This document shows positions 50,541 through 59,075 of a DNA stretch of 64,000 nucleotides, one piece after another; position 1 is the stretch's first letter; each line of letters starts with the position of its first letter. Both the position numbers and the translations under genes were made by a program. The stretch is from VRUE01 sp045805805 (GTDB lineage Bacteria; Actinomycetota; Thermoleophilia; Solirubrobacterales; 70-9), in NCBI GenBank assembly GCA_045805805.1, contig JBJMKO010000047.1, positions 34,878-98,877 on the forward strand, written 5' to 3'. A model generated the notes under the pieces. It worked only from the letters and a program-made list of their open reading frames with translations. It made no database searches and had not been told where the DNA came from.

Positions 50541-50578
50541 GCGGCCGATCCCGGCCTGAAAAGGCTGGGATCGGCCGC
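50541..50578 (+). terminator. GAAA-capped 17-bp hairpin after the peptide ORF (attenuator-like)
   Basis: Arm 50541-50557 pairs with 50562-50578 (16 Watson-Crick pairs and one G-U wobble) with a GAAA tetraloop at 50558-50561. No T-tract follows. It lies 10 bases after the TAA of the peptide ORF and could make the peptide mRNA more abundant than the downstream genes, as in many precursor-peptide operons. Confidence 0.7.
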
Positions 50579-50609
50579 GCTGTACTTGTCGTCAGCTAGC
50601 CCAAGCCGC

Positions 50610-50621
50610 TCGACTGGTCGA
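50610..50621. promoter_or_regulatory. 12-bp operator palindrome, copy 3 of 3
   Basis: The reverse complement of the same 12-mer (reads TCGACTGGTCGA), 42 bases before the methyltransferase GTG. Its flank on the minus strand again reads GATCGACCAGTCGA, as at copy 2. Confidence 0.75.
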
Positions 50622-50663
50622 TCAGCTTCGGCTAGTCTCTTTCAGGCGGTGACGGGGGAGGCA

Positions 50664-51455
50664 GTGACAGCCGGGCCTGGCGGTGACTGGGCCGAGCGCG
50701 CTTTTGACGCGATGGCTCCGCTCTACGACGATTTCACCGCCCACTACGAATACGAGCTCTGGACGGGGCAGCTTCTTGCCGTCCTCGAGCGGGAGGGACT
50801 TCAGGGCCACCGCCTGCTCGATGTCGGCTGCGGCACGGGCAAGAGCTTCTTGCCGATGCTGCCGCGCGGCTGGCAGGCCGTGGGTTGCGACGTCTCGGCT
50901 TCGATGCTCGGCCTGGCCCGGCAGAAGGTCGGCGATGCCGTTCGCCTGGAGATTGCCGACATGCGCGAGCTGCCGCGCTTTGGCGAGTTCGACCTCGTTT
51001 GGGCCTTGGACGATGCGATCAACTACTTGCTGAGCGCCGAAGAATTGGAGGCGGCGCTACGAGGGATGCGCCGCAACTTGGCACCCTCGGGGCTACTGCT
51101 GTTCGACGTCAACGAGCTGTTGGTCTACGGCTTCTATGCAGAGGGCGTCGAAGTCGAGCGAGACGGCCGCCGCTTCGTTTTCCAGGGGAACGCGACGGGT
51201 GAGGTCGAGCCTGGCTCGATCAGCGAATTCTCATGCTTCGAGAAGGGGCCTGATGGCGAGGGTCAAGCGGCCGGCCGCCGCAACGTCTCCGTTCATCGCC
51301 AGCGCCATTTCACCGAAGCCGAGATCCTTGCGGCGATCGACCGGGCAGGCCTCACCTGCCTGAACGTCTACGGCCACGGCACCGACGGCATCCCGCGCCA
51401 GCCCTTGGATAGCTCGGCCCACACGAAGGCGATCTATGTTGCCCGAACCGCCTAG
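50664..51455 (+). CDS. Class I SAM-dependent methyltransferase of the ThiF locus
   Basis: A 263-aa methyltransferase. Motif I is LLDVGCGTGKSFLPML, followed by VGCDVSASMLGLARQKV (acidic SAM-ribose binder), LEIADMRELP, and FDLVWALDDAINYLLS. The C-terminal part (VSVHRQRHFTEAEILAAIDRAGL, YGHGTDGIPRQPLDSSAHTKAIYVART) is typical of small-molecule or peptide methyltransferases. The GTG at 50664 is close to GGGGGAGG; GTG 50649 is also possible. It overlaps the ThiF gene by 20 bases. A decayed paralogue lies at 59076-59617. Confidence 0.85.
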   Translation: MTAGPGGDWAERAFDAMAPLYDDFTAHYEYELWTGQLLAVLEREGLQGHRLLDVGCGTGKSFLPMLPRGWQAVGCDVSASMLGLARQKVGDAVRLEIADMRELPRFGEFDLVWALDDAINYLLSAEELEAALRGMRRNLAPSGLLLFDVNELLVYGFYAEGVEVERDGRRFVFQGNATGEVEPGSISEFSCFEKGPDGEGQAAGRRNVSVHRQRHFTEAEILAAIDRAGLTCLNVYGHGTDGIPRQPLDSSAHTKAIYVARTA

Positions 51456-52530
51456 CCCGACGGCCTGGGAAAAACCGCGGATCAAGCGCACGACCGAGCA
51501 GTTTCAGGCACCGAACGGGGACCTCTACCTCCGCAGGCCCAGCGAAACCGCCGACATTCGAATCAAAGATCCAAGCCCGCAGTTGCGGCAACTGCTCGGC
51601 GCGCTCGACGGTACCCGCACGCGCCGAGAGCTGGATGAGGAGTTCGGGGGGGAGCTGGTCGGCGAGCTGATCGACCAACTCGGCGAGATGGGACTTGGGG
51701 AGGACGCGTCCGACGACGACCTGATCGACCCTCGGGCAAGGGCGCGCTTCGATCGCCAACTCCGCTACTTCAGCGATGTATCGACCGGGCAGACGCCGTC
51801 GCAATGCCAAGGCAAGCTCGAAGACGCTCGCGTTGCAGTCTTGGGTGTTGGCGGCCTGGGCGGCTGGTCGGCCCTGACGCTCGCCTGTTGCGGCATCGGC
51901 GAGATGCTGCTCGTCGACTTCGACACGGTCGAGCTGAGCAATCTCAATCGCCAAGTCCTCTACGGGGAGGCCGAGATCGGCCAACCGAAGGCGGGCCTGG
52001 CGGCCGAACGGCTCGGCGCCTTCAACTCGTCGATCCGAATCGAGACTCGCGAAGAACGGCTCGACAGCGAAGCGGCAGTCGCGGCGGTGATCGAGGGCTA
52101 TGACCTCGTTGTCAACGCAGTCGATTGGCCGGCTCATGACATCGAGCTTTGGGTCAACTCGGCCTGCTTTGCGGCCGGAATCCCGTACATCGCGATGAGC
52201 CACTATCCGCCGATTGCCCGCGTCGGGCCTCTGTACGTCCCGGGTGAGACCGGCTGCTACTCCTGCCAGGAGACTGCCTACAAGCGCTCGTATCCGCTCT
52301 ACGACGCGGTGGTCGAGTACCAACGCGCGAAGCCCTCCCCGGCGGCAACGCTTGGAGCTGCCTGCGCCCTGATAAGCGGCCAGGTCGCTCTCGATGTCAT
52401 GCATTTTCTGACCGGCCTCGCGACGCCGTCGAGCCTTGGGGCAAGCCACATCTATGACCTCCGCACGATGGAGGCAAAACGAGAGCAAGTTGTGGCGGAG
52501 TCGAATTGCTCAGTTTGCGGTACACGCTGA
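51436..52530 (+). CDS. ThiF/E1-like adenylyltransferase with N-terminal PqqD/RRE-like domain
   Basis: A 364-aa protein. Residues about 20-90 (DLYLRRPSETADIRIKDPSPQLRQLLGALDGTRTRRELDEEF) resemble the PqqD-type RiPP recognition element. The E1-like domain follows: ATP loop VLGVGGLGG (135-143), Asp161, NLNRQ (169-173), and a zinc tetracysteine (C274, C277, C358, C361). ThiF-type enzymes adenylate the C-terminus of a small protein or peptide. Joined to a methyltransferase and an 18-codon ORF, this suggests peptide modification (MccB-like). Start ATG overlaps the methyltransferase end. Confidence 0.85.
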   Translation: MLPEPPSPTAWEKPRIKRTTEQFQAPNGDLYLRRPSETADIRIKDPSPQLRQLLGALDGTRTRRELDEEFGGELVGELIDQLGEMGLGEDASDDDLIDPRARARFDRQLRYFSDVSTGQTPSQCQGKLEDARVAVLGVGGLGGWSALTLACCGIGEMLLVDFDTVELSNLNRQVLYGEAEIGQPKAGLAAERLGAFNSSIRIETREERLDSEAAVAAVIEGYDLVVNAVDWPAHDIELWVNSACFAAGIPYIAMSHYPPIARVGPLYVPGETGCYSCQETAYKRSYPLYDAVVEYQRAKPSPAATLGAACALISGQVALDVMHFLTGLATPSSLGASHIYDLRTMEAKREQVVAESNCSVCGTR

Positions 52531-52566
52531 CTGTCTCATCCGTCACCTGAATTCCGTCCCCGGCCG

Positions 52567-52977
52567 CTAGCCGACTGAGGACGTGTTCAGTGCCACGGCG
52601 GCGCGGATGAGCGCCTTCAACGCCTTTTCATCGATCTCGTCGCCCTCATGGAGATCGATGGCACGCCTGGTGTTGCCCTCGAGGCTGGAGTTGAAGAGGC
52701 CTGAAGGGTCCTCCAACGAGGCTCCCTTGGCGAAGGTCATCTTCACCTGATTCTTGTACGTCTCACCGGTGCAGATCATTCCGGCGTGGTACCAGACCGG
52801 GACCCCTCTCCATTTCCACTCCTCGACCACATCTGGGTCGGCCTGCTTGACGAGACTTCGGACCCGAGCGAGCGTCTCGCCCCGCCAATCGCCCAGCTCC
52901 TCGATCCGCGCATCTATCAGCTGAGACGGGGAATCTCCTCCATTTCCGTCTTTCGAGCCGCTCTTCGCCTTCTTCAT
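52567..52977 (-). CDS. DUF1801/YdhG-type protein
   Basis: A 136-aa protein with the DUF1801 fold pattern: SQLIDARIEELGDWRGETLARVRSLVKQADPDVVEEWKWRGVPVWYHAGMICTGETYKNQVKMTFAKGASL. The long frame upstream is not coding; the ATG at 52977 matches the family start. Charged, low-complexity N-terminus (MKKAKSGSKDGNGG). Function unknown. Convergent with the ThiF gene, with a 36-base gap. Confidence 0.85.
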   Translation of the reverse strand: MKKAKSGSKDGNGGDSPSQLIDARIEELGDWRGETLARVRSLVKQADPDVVEEWKWRGVPVWYHAGMICTGETYKNQVKMTFAKGASLEDPSGLFNSSLEGNTRRAIDLHEGDEIDEKALKALIRAAVALNTSSVG

Positions 52978-53100
52978 GTTTTCGTCGGTCTCATGGTTAT
53001 CGTCGCTCGACCCGTCAGCTGAGTATCCCCGCCGACCGCCTCGATTGCATCGGGAGGCGCTGCGAGCAGGAAAGCTCGTGCGACGACCGAACGTGCGGGG

Positions 53101-53838
53101 ATGGAGACGGCATCGCGCCGGGCGCGCAGGCGTGAGCGTTGGTTGCAACGGGCGGAGCGCGTCAGCGACGCCTTCGGGCTGGTCTTCGTCCTCGTCGTGG
53201 TCACCTATGTGCTGGCCTCGCTGCTCGAGAACCGGGGCTGGACCTCGGTCGTGCTGACGATCGTGACGAGCGCGACTTCGGTGGTGGCGCTGATCAGCTC
53301 GCACGCACACGCCCGGATCGTGCGCATCGCCTTCGCACTCTCGGTGCTTACCGTGGTGCTCGCCGCGATCGGGGCCGCCGCCGGCAATCACGACTGGCTC
53401 AACTTCGCGACGCTGATCCAGGTCTCGCTGCTGACGGTGGCGATGGGGGCCGTCCTGCGACGCGTCGTGATGGCGCCCGAAGTGGGCTCCCGCACGATCC
53501 TCGGCGCGCTCAGCGTCTACGCGGTCCTGGGCATCCTCTTCACCTTCCTCTACGGCGTGATCGATCGCGTCCAAGGGGGGCCGTTCTTCGAAGGCCACGC
53601 GCATCCCGCCGGCTCGGACTTCCTCTTCTTCAGCTACACGACGCTGACCACGACCGGCTACGGCAACCTCGTCCCCGGCGGGCAGCCGGGCCGGCTGGTC
53701 TCGGGCCTGGAGATGATGATGGGCCAGATCTTCCTCGTCACCCTCGTCGCCGGCCTGGTCAGCCTCTGGCGCCCGGGCGAGGCAATCCGGCGACGCCACG
53801 AAGCTAAGACTCAGCCGGACAAGACCGAGCCCGCCTGA
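53101..53838 (+). CDS. Potassium channel protein with TTTGYGN selectivity filter
   Basis: A 245-aa membrane protein. Several helices precede an ion-channel pore: FFSYTTLTTTGYGNLVPGG contains the K+ selectivity signature TTTGYGN, followed by the last pore helix (LVSGLEMMMGQIFLVTLVAGLVSL). The N-terminus is Arg-rich and C-terminal tail charged. No RCK regulator domain is fused. Confidence 0.9.
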   Translation: METASRRARRRERWLQRAERVSDAFGLVFVLVVVTYVLASLLENRGWTSVVLTIVTSATSVVALISSHAHARIVRIAFALSVLTVVLAAIGAAAGNHDWLNFATLIQVSLLTVAMGAVLRRVVMAPEVGSRTILGALSVYAVLGILFTFLYGVIDRVQGGPFFEGHAHPAGSDFLFFSYTTLTTTGYGNLVPGGQPGRLVSGLEMMMGQIFLVTLVAGLVSLWRPGEAIRRRHEAKTQPDKTEPA

Positions 53839-53847
53839 GCACGAGGC

Positions 53848-54306
53848 CTACTCGGAGAGCTCGACGCGTTCGATCGTCTGCGGCTCGACCGGGCGGTCAG
53901 ACGCGTCGGTCTCGGCCGACTCGATCGCGTCGACCACGTCCATGCCGTCTGTGACCCGGCCGAACACCGTGTGCTTGCCGTCCAGCCAGGACGCCGACTC
54001 GGTGGTGACGATGAAGAACTGCGAGCCGTTGGTGTTGGGCCCGGCGTTGGCCATCGCCAGAGCACCGCGCACGATCTTGTGGTCGTTGAACTCGTCCTCG
54101 AAGGTGTAGCCGGGGCCGCCGGTGCCGGTGCCTTCCGGGCAACCGCCCTGGATCATGAAGTCCGGGATCACCCGGTGGAAGACCAGTTCGTCGTAGAACT
54201 TGTCGGCCGAGAGCTTGCGGAAATTCTCAACGGTCTTCGGCGAGTCGTCGTCGTGCAACTCGAGCACGATCGCCCCGGCGCTGGTGTGGAGTGTGGCCTG
54301 CGACAT
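53848..54306 (-). CDS. Cyclophilin-type peptidyl-prolyl cis-trans isomerase
   Basis: A 152-aa cytoplasmic rotamase (no signal peptide). It has the cyclophilin core: VENFRKLSADKFYDELVFHRVIPDFMIQGG (catalytic Arg in FHRV), GGPGYTFEDEF, LAMANAGPNTNGSQFFI and the later GRVTDGMDVV. Full-length. Located between the K+ channel gene (convergent) and a family C palindrome upstream. Confidence 0.95.
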   Translation of the reverse strand: MSQATLHTSAGAIVLELHDDDSPKTVENFRKLSADKFYDELVFHRVIPDFMIQGGCPEGTGTGGPGYTFEDEFNDHKIVRGALAMANAGPNTNGSQFFIVTTESASWLDGKHTVFGRVTDGMDVVDAIESAETDASDRPVEPQTIERVELSE

Positions 54307-54338
54307 CGGAGCCGAACCCTACCGATCTGCGCGCCGGA

Positions 54339-54393
54339 CCCGCCGACGGGCCGAAATCCACGGATATGCCGTGGATTTCGGCCCGTCGGCGGG
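54339..54393. repeat. Palindromic repeat, family C, copy 1
   Basis: A perfect 25-bp stem (54339-54363 with 54369-54393) around a 5-base loop ATATG, in the gap between two leftward genes. The outer arm CCCGCCGACGGGCC is shared with copies at 61990 and 62943, while the inner 11 pairs differ and remain fully self-complementary. Confidence 0.85.
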
Positions 54394-54404
54394 ATTTGGG
54401 AGGG

Positions 54405-56663
54405 CTAGCCCGTTACGCGGACGGTCACTGGGCGAGAGGCGCCGGGAGCGTAGGGCCAGCGCTCCTCGGGGAGGGCGACAGCACGGATGCGGATGCTCGC
54501 GGAGCCGCTGATGTAGCGGAAGCGGTAGCCGGCGTGAAAGCGGCCGCTGTGGTCGGTGCGGGTGACGAGAACCGGACGCCAGCGCTTCGCCGCCTCCTCG
54601 TAGTACTGGATCGCGACCAGCTTGCCCCGGCGCGGAAGAGGCGCTCCAAGGGTGCGAACTCTGCCGCTGAAATGAACGCTTTCCTCGGTATGCAGGGCCC
54701 GTGGCGCAACGTCGAGATCGATTCCGCCCCGCACCCGCAGCGTCAACGGCTGCCGGCCGGCCCCGTCCAGGTGCACTTCGCCAGGGAAGGTGACGGAGAT
54801 CCGGCGGGATGTGCCCGCCCCGAGCCGAAGGCTGAAGCCACCGTGGGCACCTGTGCCGAGCGTGTCTACTCGTGCATGCCGCAGCGCCCCGCGCGAGGGC
54901 CGTGAGACGACTCGGAGGGTTCGACCGGCCAACCCGACGCCGTCGGCATTGACGAGGCGGCCGCTGAGCATTGCTCCGGTCCCAAAGGGCACAGCCAGCT
55001 CGGTGCCGGAATGTCCATGCCAATTGAGCCGAGCGAAAATCCGTGCCTTGGCCCGCGTGGCCGGCTCCGCCCGGCCAACAGCGCCAGCGGACGCAACCTT
55101 GCGTACGGTCATCTCAACCCCGTCAGCGCGGCGGGTGGTCGCCGCCGTGTTGCCCGCCGCATCGACGGCGTCGGCGCGGAACAGGTAGGTGCCAGGAGCG
55201 AGATCGCCTGGCAGGCCGGCGGTCAGCTGCGCGCTGTCAGCGGCTTCGCCGTGCTGAAATTTCGCCGGCAGGTCAGTCCACTGTTCGCTGCCGAGCCGGC
55301 GGTAGTGGATCTCCCCGGCGGCGGGGCCCGAATGGGCGTCGGTGATCTGCGCGGTGATCTGCTCCGGGGCGTCGCCCCCTGCTGCGGGAGCGTCGAAGGC
55401 GACGCCAGGAGGGACGTCGTCGAAACGCAGCGGCAGCGAGACCGCCGAGGCCGGCGCCTCGTTGCCGGCCTCGTCTCGCAGCCAGATGCTCAACGTGTAG
55501 GTGCCGGCGTGAGGCACGAAGAGGTTCTGAAGCATGCTCAGGTCATGGCCGGCGGCGAACTTGGCGCCCGTGTCGTAGCCCGACGGCCCTTCGATCCGCC
55601 AAAACGCCCCACCGATCGCGCTCGCAACGCCCTGGTCCGGATTTGTCCAGGAGAGGTCGAAGTCGTTGGCGTGCCGCCAGCCCTCGTCCCCCGCCAGGGC
55701 GAGATTGCGCGGGTGGGCCGGCGGGTTGTTGTCGACGTAGAACGTCCGGTCCGGCGTGCAGGAGCCGTTGCCGGCGAAGTCGGTGACGCAGTGGTGGAGG
55801 CCATGGGGACCGTCGCTGAAGCGGGTGGTATCGACGGTCGCGCTGCCGGATACCGCCAGGCCGCACGGCCGCATCTGTGTCGCCCGCCACTCACCGCCAA
55901 TCGATGCCTTGGCGCAGCCGTACTCGGTCAGGTTCACACGGGCGCCGTCTACCGTCGTCTCGCCGAAGCGGACTCCCCCGCCGACATCGCCTCCCCAGAA
56001 GCCGACCGCCTGGGCGCCCCGTCGCCAGCCCCCCGCGGTGATGTCGCCGCCGAGCCCGGCGGACGGCGGCTGGTTGTCCTCGACCGTGATTGTCAGGGCG
56101 CGGATCGCCGACCACGAGCCGGGGTCGAGGCTGCACGATTTGCTTTCTACTCTTGCGCACAGAAGGCGGTCCTCGAACGCCAGTCGACCCGGGTTGAAGC
56201 CGGCGACGAACTCGCGCGGCGTGGTGTCGGTGCCGGCCGCGGAGGCAAAAACGTCGAAGCCACCGCCTGAGTTGCCGACCCCGAGACGCTGCTCCATCCC
56301 GTCGTGCAGCGCGTGCCACCAGGTGCCGCGCACCTGCGTTATGCCGGTGCCGGTTGGGGCTTCCCAACGCCAGCGGGCAAAGCGCGTGCCGGACACCGTC
56401 GACTGCCCGTCGCGGGTGAAGCTCTTCAGGTGGGCGCCATCGAAGGGGTCCTGGCCCGCCGGCGGCACGCACCAGCCGTCCTGGCGGAACTTGGCGCCCC
56501 CGGTCGTATCGGCCCAGCTCGCATCCGCGCCGACGTACCAACCGCACTGGGCGACGGCGTACTTTCCGGCGCTCGCCTCCTTCGCCACCAGCAACAGCAG
56601 CGCCAGGGCCAGGGCGACCCCCATCGCGACGATCCGACCGACGCCCCCGCGTGTGCCCGACAT
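54405..56663 (-). CDS. Large secreted protein with Ig/bacterial-adhesion-like repeats
   Basis: A 752-aa exported protein. ATG at 56663, after AAGGAGGAG, gives a signal peptide (GRIVAMGVALALALLLLVAKEASA). The mature part starts with a lectin-like segment (YAVAQCGWYVGADASWADTTGG; Cys residues probably in disulphides), then successive beta domains with LTITVEDNQPP, HHCVTDFAGNGSCTPDRTFYVDNNPP, LSIWLRDEAGNEAP and ADAVDAAGNTAAT, as in adhesin or sugar-binding Ig-like repeats. No anchor is seen. Function not assigned; surface binding is plausible. Confidence 0.75.
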   Translation of the reverse strand: MSGTRGGVGRIVAMGVALALALLLLVAKEASAGKYAVAQCGWYVGADASWADTTGGAKFRQDGWCVPPAGQDPFDGAHLKSFTRDGQSTVSGTRFARWRWEAPTGTGITQVRGTWWHALHDGMEQRLGVGNSGGGFDVFASAAGTDTTPREFVAGFNPGRLAFEDRLLCARVESKSCSLDPGSWSAIRALTITVEDNQPPSAGLGGDITAGGWRRGAQAVGFWGGDVGGGVRFGETTVDGARVNLTEYGCAKASIGGEWRATQMRPCGLAVSGSATVDTTRFSDGPHGLHHCVTDFAGNGSCTPDRTFYVDNNPPAHPRNLALAGDEGWRHANDFDLSWTNPDQGVASAIGGAFWRIEGPSGYDTGAKFAAGHDLSMLQNLFVPHAGTYTLSIWLRDEAGNEAPASAVSLPLRFDDVPPGVAFDAPAAGGDAPEQITAQITDAHSGPAAGEIHYRRLGSEQWTDLPAKFQHGEAADSAQLTAGLPGDLAPGTYLFRADAVDAAGNTAATTRRADGVEMTVRKVASAGAVGRAEPATRAKARIFARLNWHGHSGTELAVPFGTGAMLSGRLVNADGVGLAGRTLRVVSRPSRGALRHARVDTLGTGAHGGFSLRLGAGTSRRISVTFPGEVHLDGAGRQPLTLRVRGGIDLDVAPRALHTEESVHFSGRVRTLGAPLPRRGKLVAIQYYEEAAKRWRPVLVTRTDHSGRFHAGYRFRYISGSASIRIRAVALPEERWPYAPGASRPVTVRVTG

Positions 56664-56774
56664 AACTCCTCCTTCGCTCGAGTGCATGTAGAGCGCTAAG
56701 GGCACAGCGGCAAGATCTCTCCCCCCTGGCTCGGCGAAAAGGCCGCTGGGTGCCGCACGGGCGCCTTTGCCAGA

Positions 56775-57932
56775 ATGGCTCCGATGCCACTCCCGACGCA
56801 GGATCAGATAACCGAGAAGCTTCGCGCCGTGATCGACCCCGAGCTGCGCCGCTCGATCGTCGAGCTGGGCATGGTGCGCTCGATCGAGGTCCGCGACGGT
56901 GGCCGGATTGAGGTCGTCGTCTCGCTGACCACGGCGGGCTGCCCGATCCGCTCGCACTTCGAACAGGCGGTCGCCAAGCAGGTCTCCGAGCTGGACGGGG
57001 TGACCGAGGTCGTCGTGGGTTTCGACGTCCTCTCCGACGAGGAGAAGGGCGAGCTGCAGAAATCGCTTGGCCGCGGCAAGCTGCCCGCCGGCGCGTTGGC
57101 CCAGGTCAAAAATGTGATCTGCGTCGCCTCCGGCAAGGGCGGCGTCGGCAAGTCGACGATGACCGCCAACCTGGCCGCGGCGCTGACCGCCGAAGGCCAC
57201 TCGGCCGGTGCCCTCGACTGCGACGTCTACGGCTACTCGATCCCGCGCATGCTTGGGGTCAACCGCAAGCCGGAGGTGAATGCCGAGCGCAAGATCCTGC
57301 CGCTTGATGCGCCCAGCGGGGTCAAGGTGATGTCGATCGGCTTCTTCGTCGAGGAGAACTCTGCCGTGGTCTGGCGCGGGCCGATGCTGCACAAGGCAAT
57401 CCAGCAGTTCCTCGAGGACGTCGCCTGGGGGGAGCTGGAGTACCTGCTGCTCGACCTGCCGCCCGGGACCGGCGATGTCTCGATGACACTCGCCCAACTT
57501 CTCCCCCAGGCCAAGTTCCTGGTCGTCACCACGCCGCAGCCGGCAGCGCAGACGGTGGCCAAGCGCGGCGCCGAGATGGCGCTGAAGTTCGACCTCGAGC
57601 TGCTCGGCGCGATCGAGAACATGTCCGGCTTCACCACCCCCCAGGGGGAGCGCATGACGATCTTCGGCGAGGGCGGCGGCCAGTTGCTGGCCGACGAACT
57701 CGACATCCCCCTGCTCGGCAAGGTCCCTCTCTCCGAGGCCCTGCGCGAGCACGCCGACGCCGGCACGCCGCTGGTCACGACCGAGCCCGACGCCCCGGCA
57801 GCCCAGGCGATCCGTCAGGCAGCCCGCGGCATCGTCGCCGCCACCCCGCAGGAGCTGCCGGTTCTGCAGGCGGTCCCGGCCGCGGCCGAGCCGCCACCGG
57901 TCAGTGGGATCCCGCTTCCGGTCGTTCAGTGA
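56775..57932 (+). CDS. mrp: Mrp/ApbC-type iron-sulphur cluster carrier ATPase
   Basis: A 385-aa P-loop protein. The N-terminal MIP18/DUF59 domain (about 8-95) is followed by deviant Walker A GKGGVGKST (about 121-129), Walker B-like LLLDLPPGTGD, and VTTPQPAAQTVAKRGAEMA. The C-terminal Cys pair (CxxC) of canonical ApbC/NBP35 is replaced by GFTTPQGERMTIFGEGGG, as in other actinobacterial Mrp proteins that I know of. ATG start; C-terminus Ala/Pro-rich. Confidence 0.92.
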   Translation: MAPMPLPTQDQITEKLRAVIDPELRRSIVELGMVRSIEVRDGGRIEVVVSLTTAGCPIRSHFEQAVAKQVSELDGVTEVVVGFDVLSDEEKGELQKSLGRGKLPAGALAQVKNVICVASGKGGVGKSTMTANLAAALTAEGHSAGALDCDVYGYSIPRMLGVNRKPEVNAERKILPLDAPSGVKVMSIGFFVEENSAVVWRGPMLHKAIQQFLEDVAWGELEYLLLDLPPGTGDVSMTLAQLLPQAKFLVVTTPQPAAQTVAKRGAEMALKFDLELLGAIENMSGFTTPQGERMTIFGEGGGQLLADELDIPLLGKVPLSEALREHADAGTPLVTTEPDAPAAQAIRQAARGIVAATPQELPVLQAVPAAAEPPPVSGIPLPVVQ

Positions 57933-57975
57933 CACCGCCGCAAAAGCCGAGCTCGGCCTCGCTGGCAGTCTTCTC

Positions 57976-58644
57976 CTAGTTCGACTTGCGGATCGCCACG
58001 GCCGGGAAGATGGTCAGAACCTCCTGGATGTTCATTCGCTCCACCCCCTCGAGGCGATCCCTGGACTGTGGGACCTCAAAGCACATCATCGCGGCGACGA
58101 CGTCGGAGACGGTCTCCTCGCCGCGAGCCATCCGCTCACTGCTGCGCGCCTCCGCCTCGAGAACTTCGTCCAGTGCCCTGTCCTGAATCGCCGCCACCTC
58201 GTCGAATCCCTGCCGGTCGAGCCTCATCGGGGTCCTGCTCAGATGATTGTTGGGCCAGGCATCGAACATCCCAGCCGCGAACGAGGCCGCTGCATCGGCA
58301 AGCACCAGCTGGACGATCCAGAGCGAGAAGCGCTGCCGGGCCGCCACGCTCAGCTTCTGCCACTCCTCGCTGCTGACCAGCGGGCGGACGATCGCCCGGT
58401 AGACGTGCTGGAAGGCGCTTCCCACCTCGCGTGTCTCGACCAGCTCGGCCATCCCCAGCCCGACCAGCTTCTTGACGTGGTGGCTTGCCGCCGATGTCGA
58501 CAGACCCAGGGCGGGGCCGATCTCCTTGGCGCTCGCCGACCGTTCGGCGAGAACCGTGAGCGCCTTGATCGTGTTGCCACAGGAGACGAGCTCGGCCATC
58601 TGCTCGTCGAGCCGCTTCTCCCCGGTCCGTTCCTCTGCCTTCAT
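57976..58644 (-). CDS. ArsR-like winged-helix regulator, paralogue of the ThiF-locus regulator
   Basis: A 222-aa regulator with an ArsR HTH (NTIKALTVLAERSASAKEIGPALGLSTSAASHHVKKLVGLGMAELV, about 24-70) and a C-terminal helical region (RPLVSSEEWQKLSVAARQRFSLWIVQLVLADAAASFAAGMFDAW) laid out like that of 49691-50293. ATG start behind AAGGAGGAG. It is divergent from a decayed methyltransferase, mirroring the regulator-methyltransferase arrangement at 50 kb. The TCGACCAGTCGA palindrome is not found here. Confidence 0.85.
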   Translation of the reverse strand: MKAEERTGEKRLDEQMAELVSCGNTIKALTVLAERSASAKEIGPALGLSTSAASHHVKKLVGLGMAELVETREVGSAFQHVYRAIVRPLVSSEEWQKLSVAARQRFSLWIVQLVLADAAASFAAGMFDAWPNNHLSRTPMRLDRQGFDEVAAIQDRALDEVLEAEARSSERMARGEETVSDVVAAMMCFEVPQSRDRLEGVERMNIQEVLTIFPAVAIRKSN

Positions 58645-59075
58645 GCCTGCTCCTCCTTTTGGGTACGGGCAGAGTCGACAGCATGTCGGTGCACAGGCCG
58701 TTTGTCACGCACGATCCGCGGAGCGGTAAGTCGCCACTTTCCCGCTGTGCGGGATTCGCTTCGTTTAGACGCGGCGGTTGCCTAGCGTCGCTGCCGGGGG
58801 CAGATGACAGAGGACAGGCGACTGAGGAGACGGCGGGTCCGGAACCGGAAGGAGCCGGCCTACACCGCACGTGCGCTCGTGCTCGCGGCTATCGTCCTCC
58901 AGGGGCTTGGCTCACACGGCGTCTCCGCGGACCTGGGCGTGACACTGACCGTAAACGACGCACGCATCGGCGTCATCCGCACCTGCAACCTCGACGAGGC
59001 GATTCGTGCTGCTCGCGGCGCGACGAGACCAAGGGCGGAACATTGACGGGAGACGATCTGGATCCGGCGCGGTCA
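58645..59075 (+). other. Intergenic/decayed stretch without a confident gene
   Basis: 431 bases between the ArsR-like gene and the methyltransferase remnant. An 80-codon frame from ATG 58804 (MTEDRRLRRRRVRNRK ...) is open but Arg-rich, has no ribosome binding site and no recognisable domain; I do not call it. The stretch probably held the N-terminal part of the methyltransferase, or a lost peptide gene. Confidence 0.4.

Noticed and set aside
49126..52566. Second island at tRNA-Ser(UGA) carrying the ThiF locus
   Set aside because: No duplicate of the tRNA 3' end and no integrase were found; position alone is not enough.
56664..57935. Extension of the secreted protein upstream to 57935
   Set aside because: It runs antisense through the well-supported mrp gene; the ATG at 56663 has a ribosome binding site and signal peptide.
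58804..59046. 80-codon frame beyond the ArsR-like gene
   Set aside because: Arg-rich, no ribosome binding site, no domain, and next to a pseudogene; kept only as an uncertain stretch.
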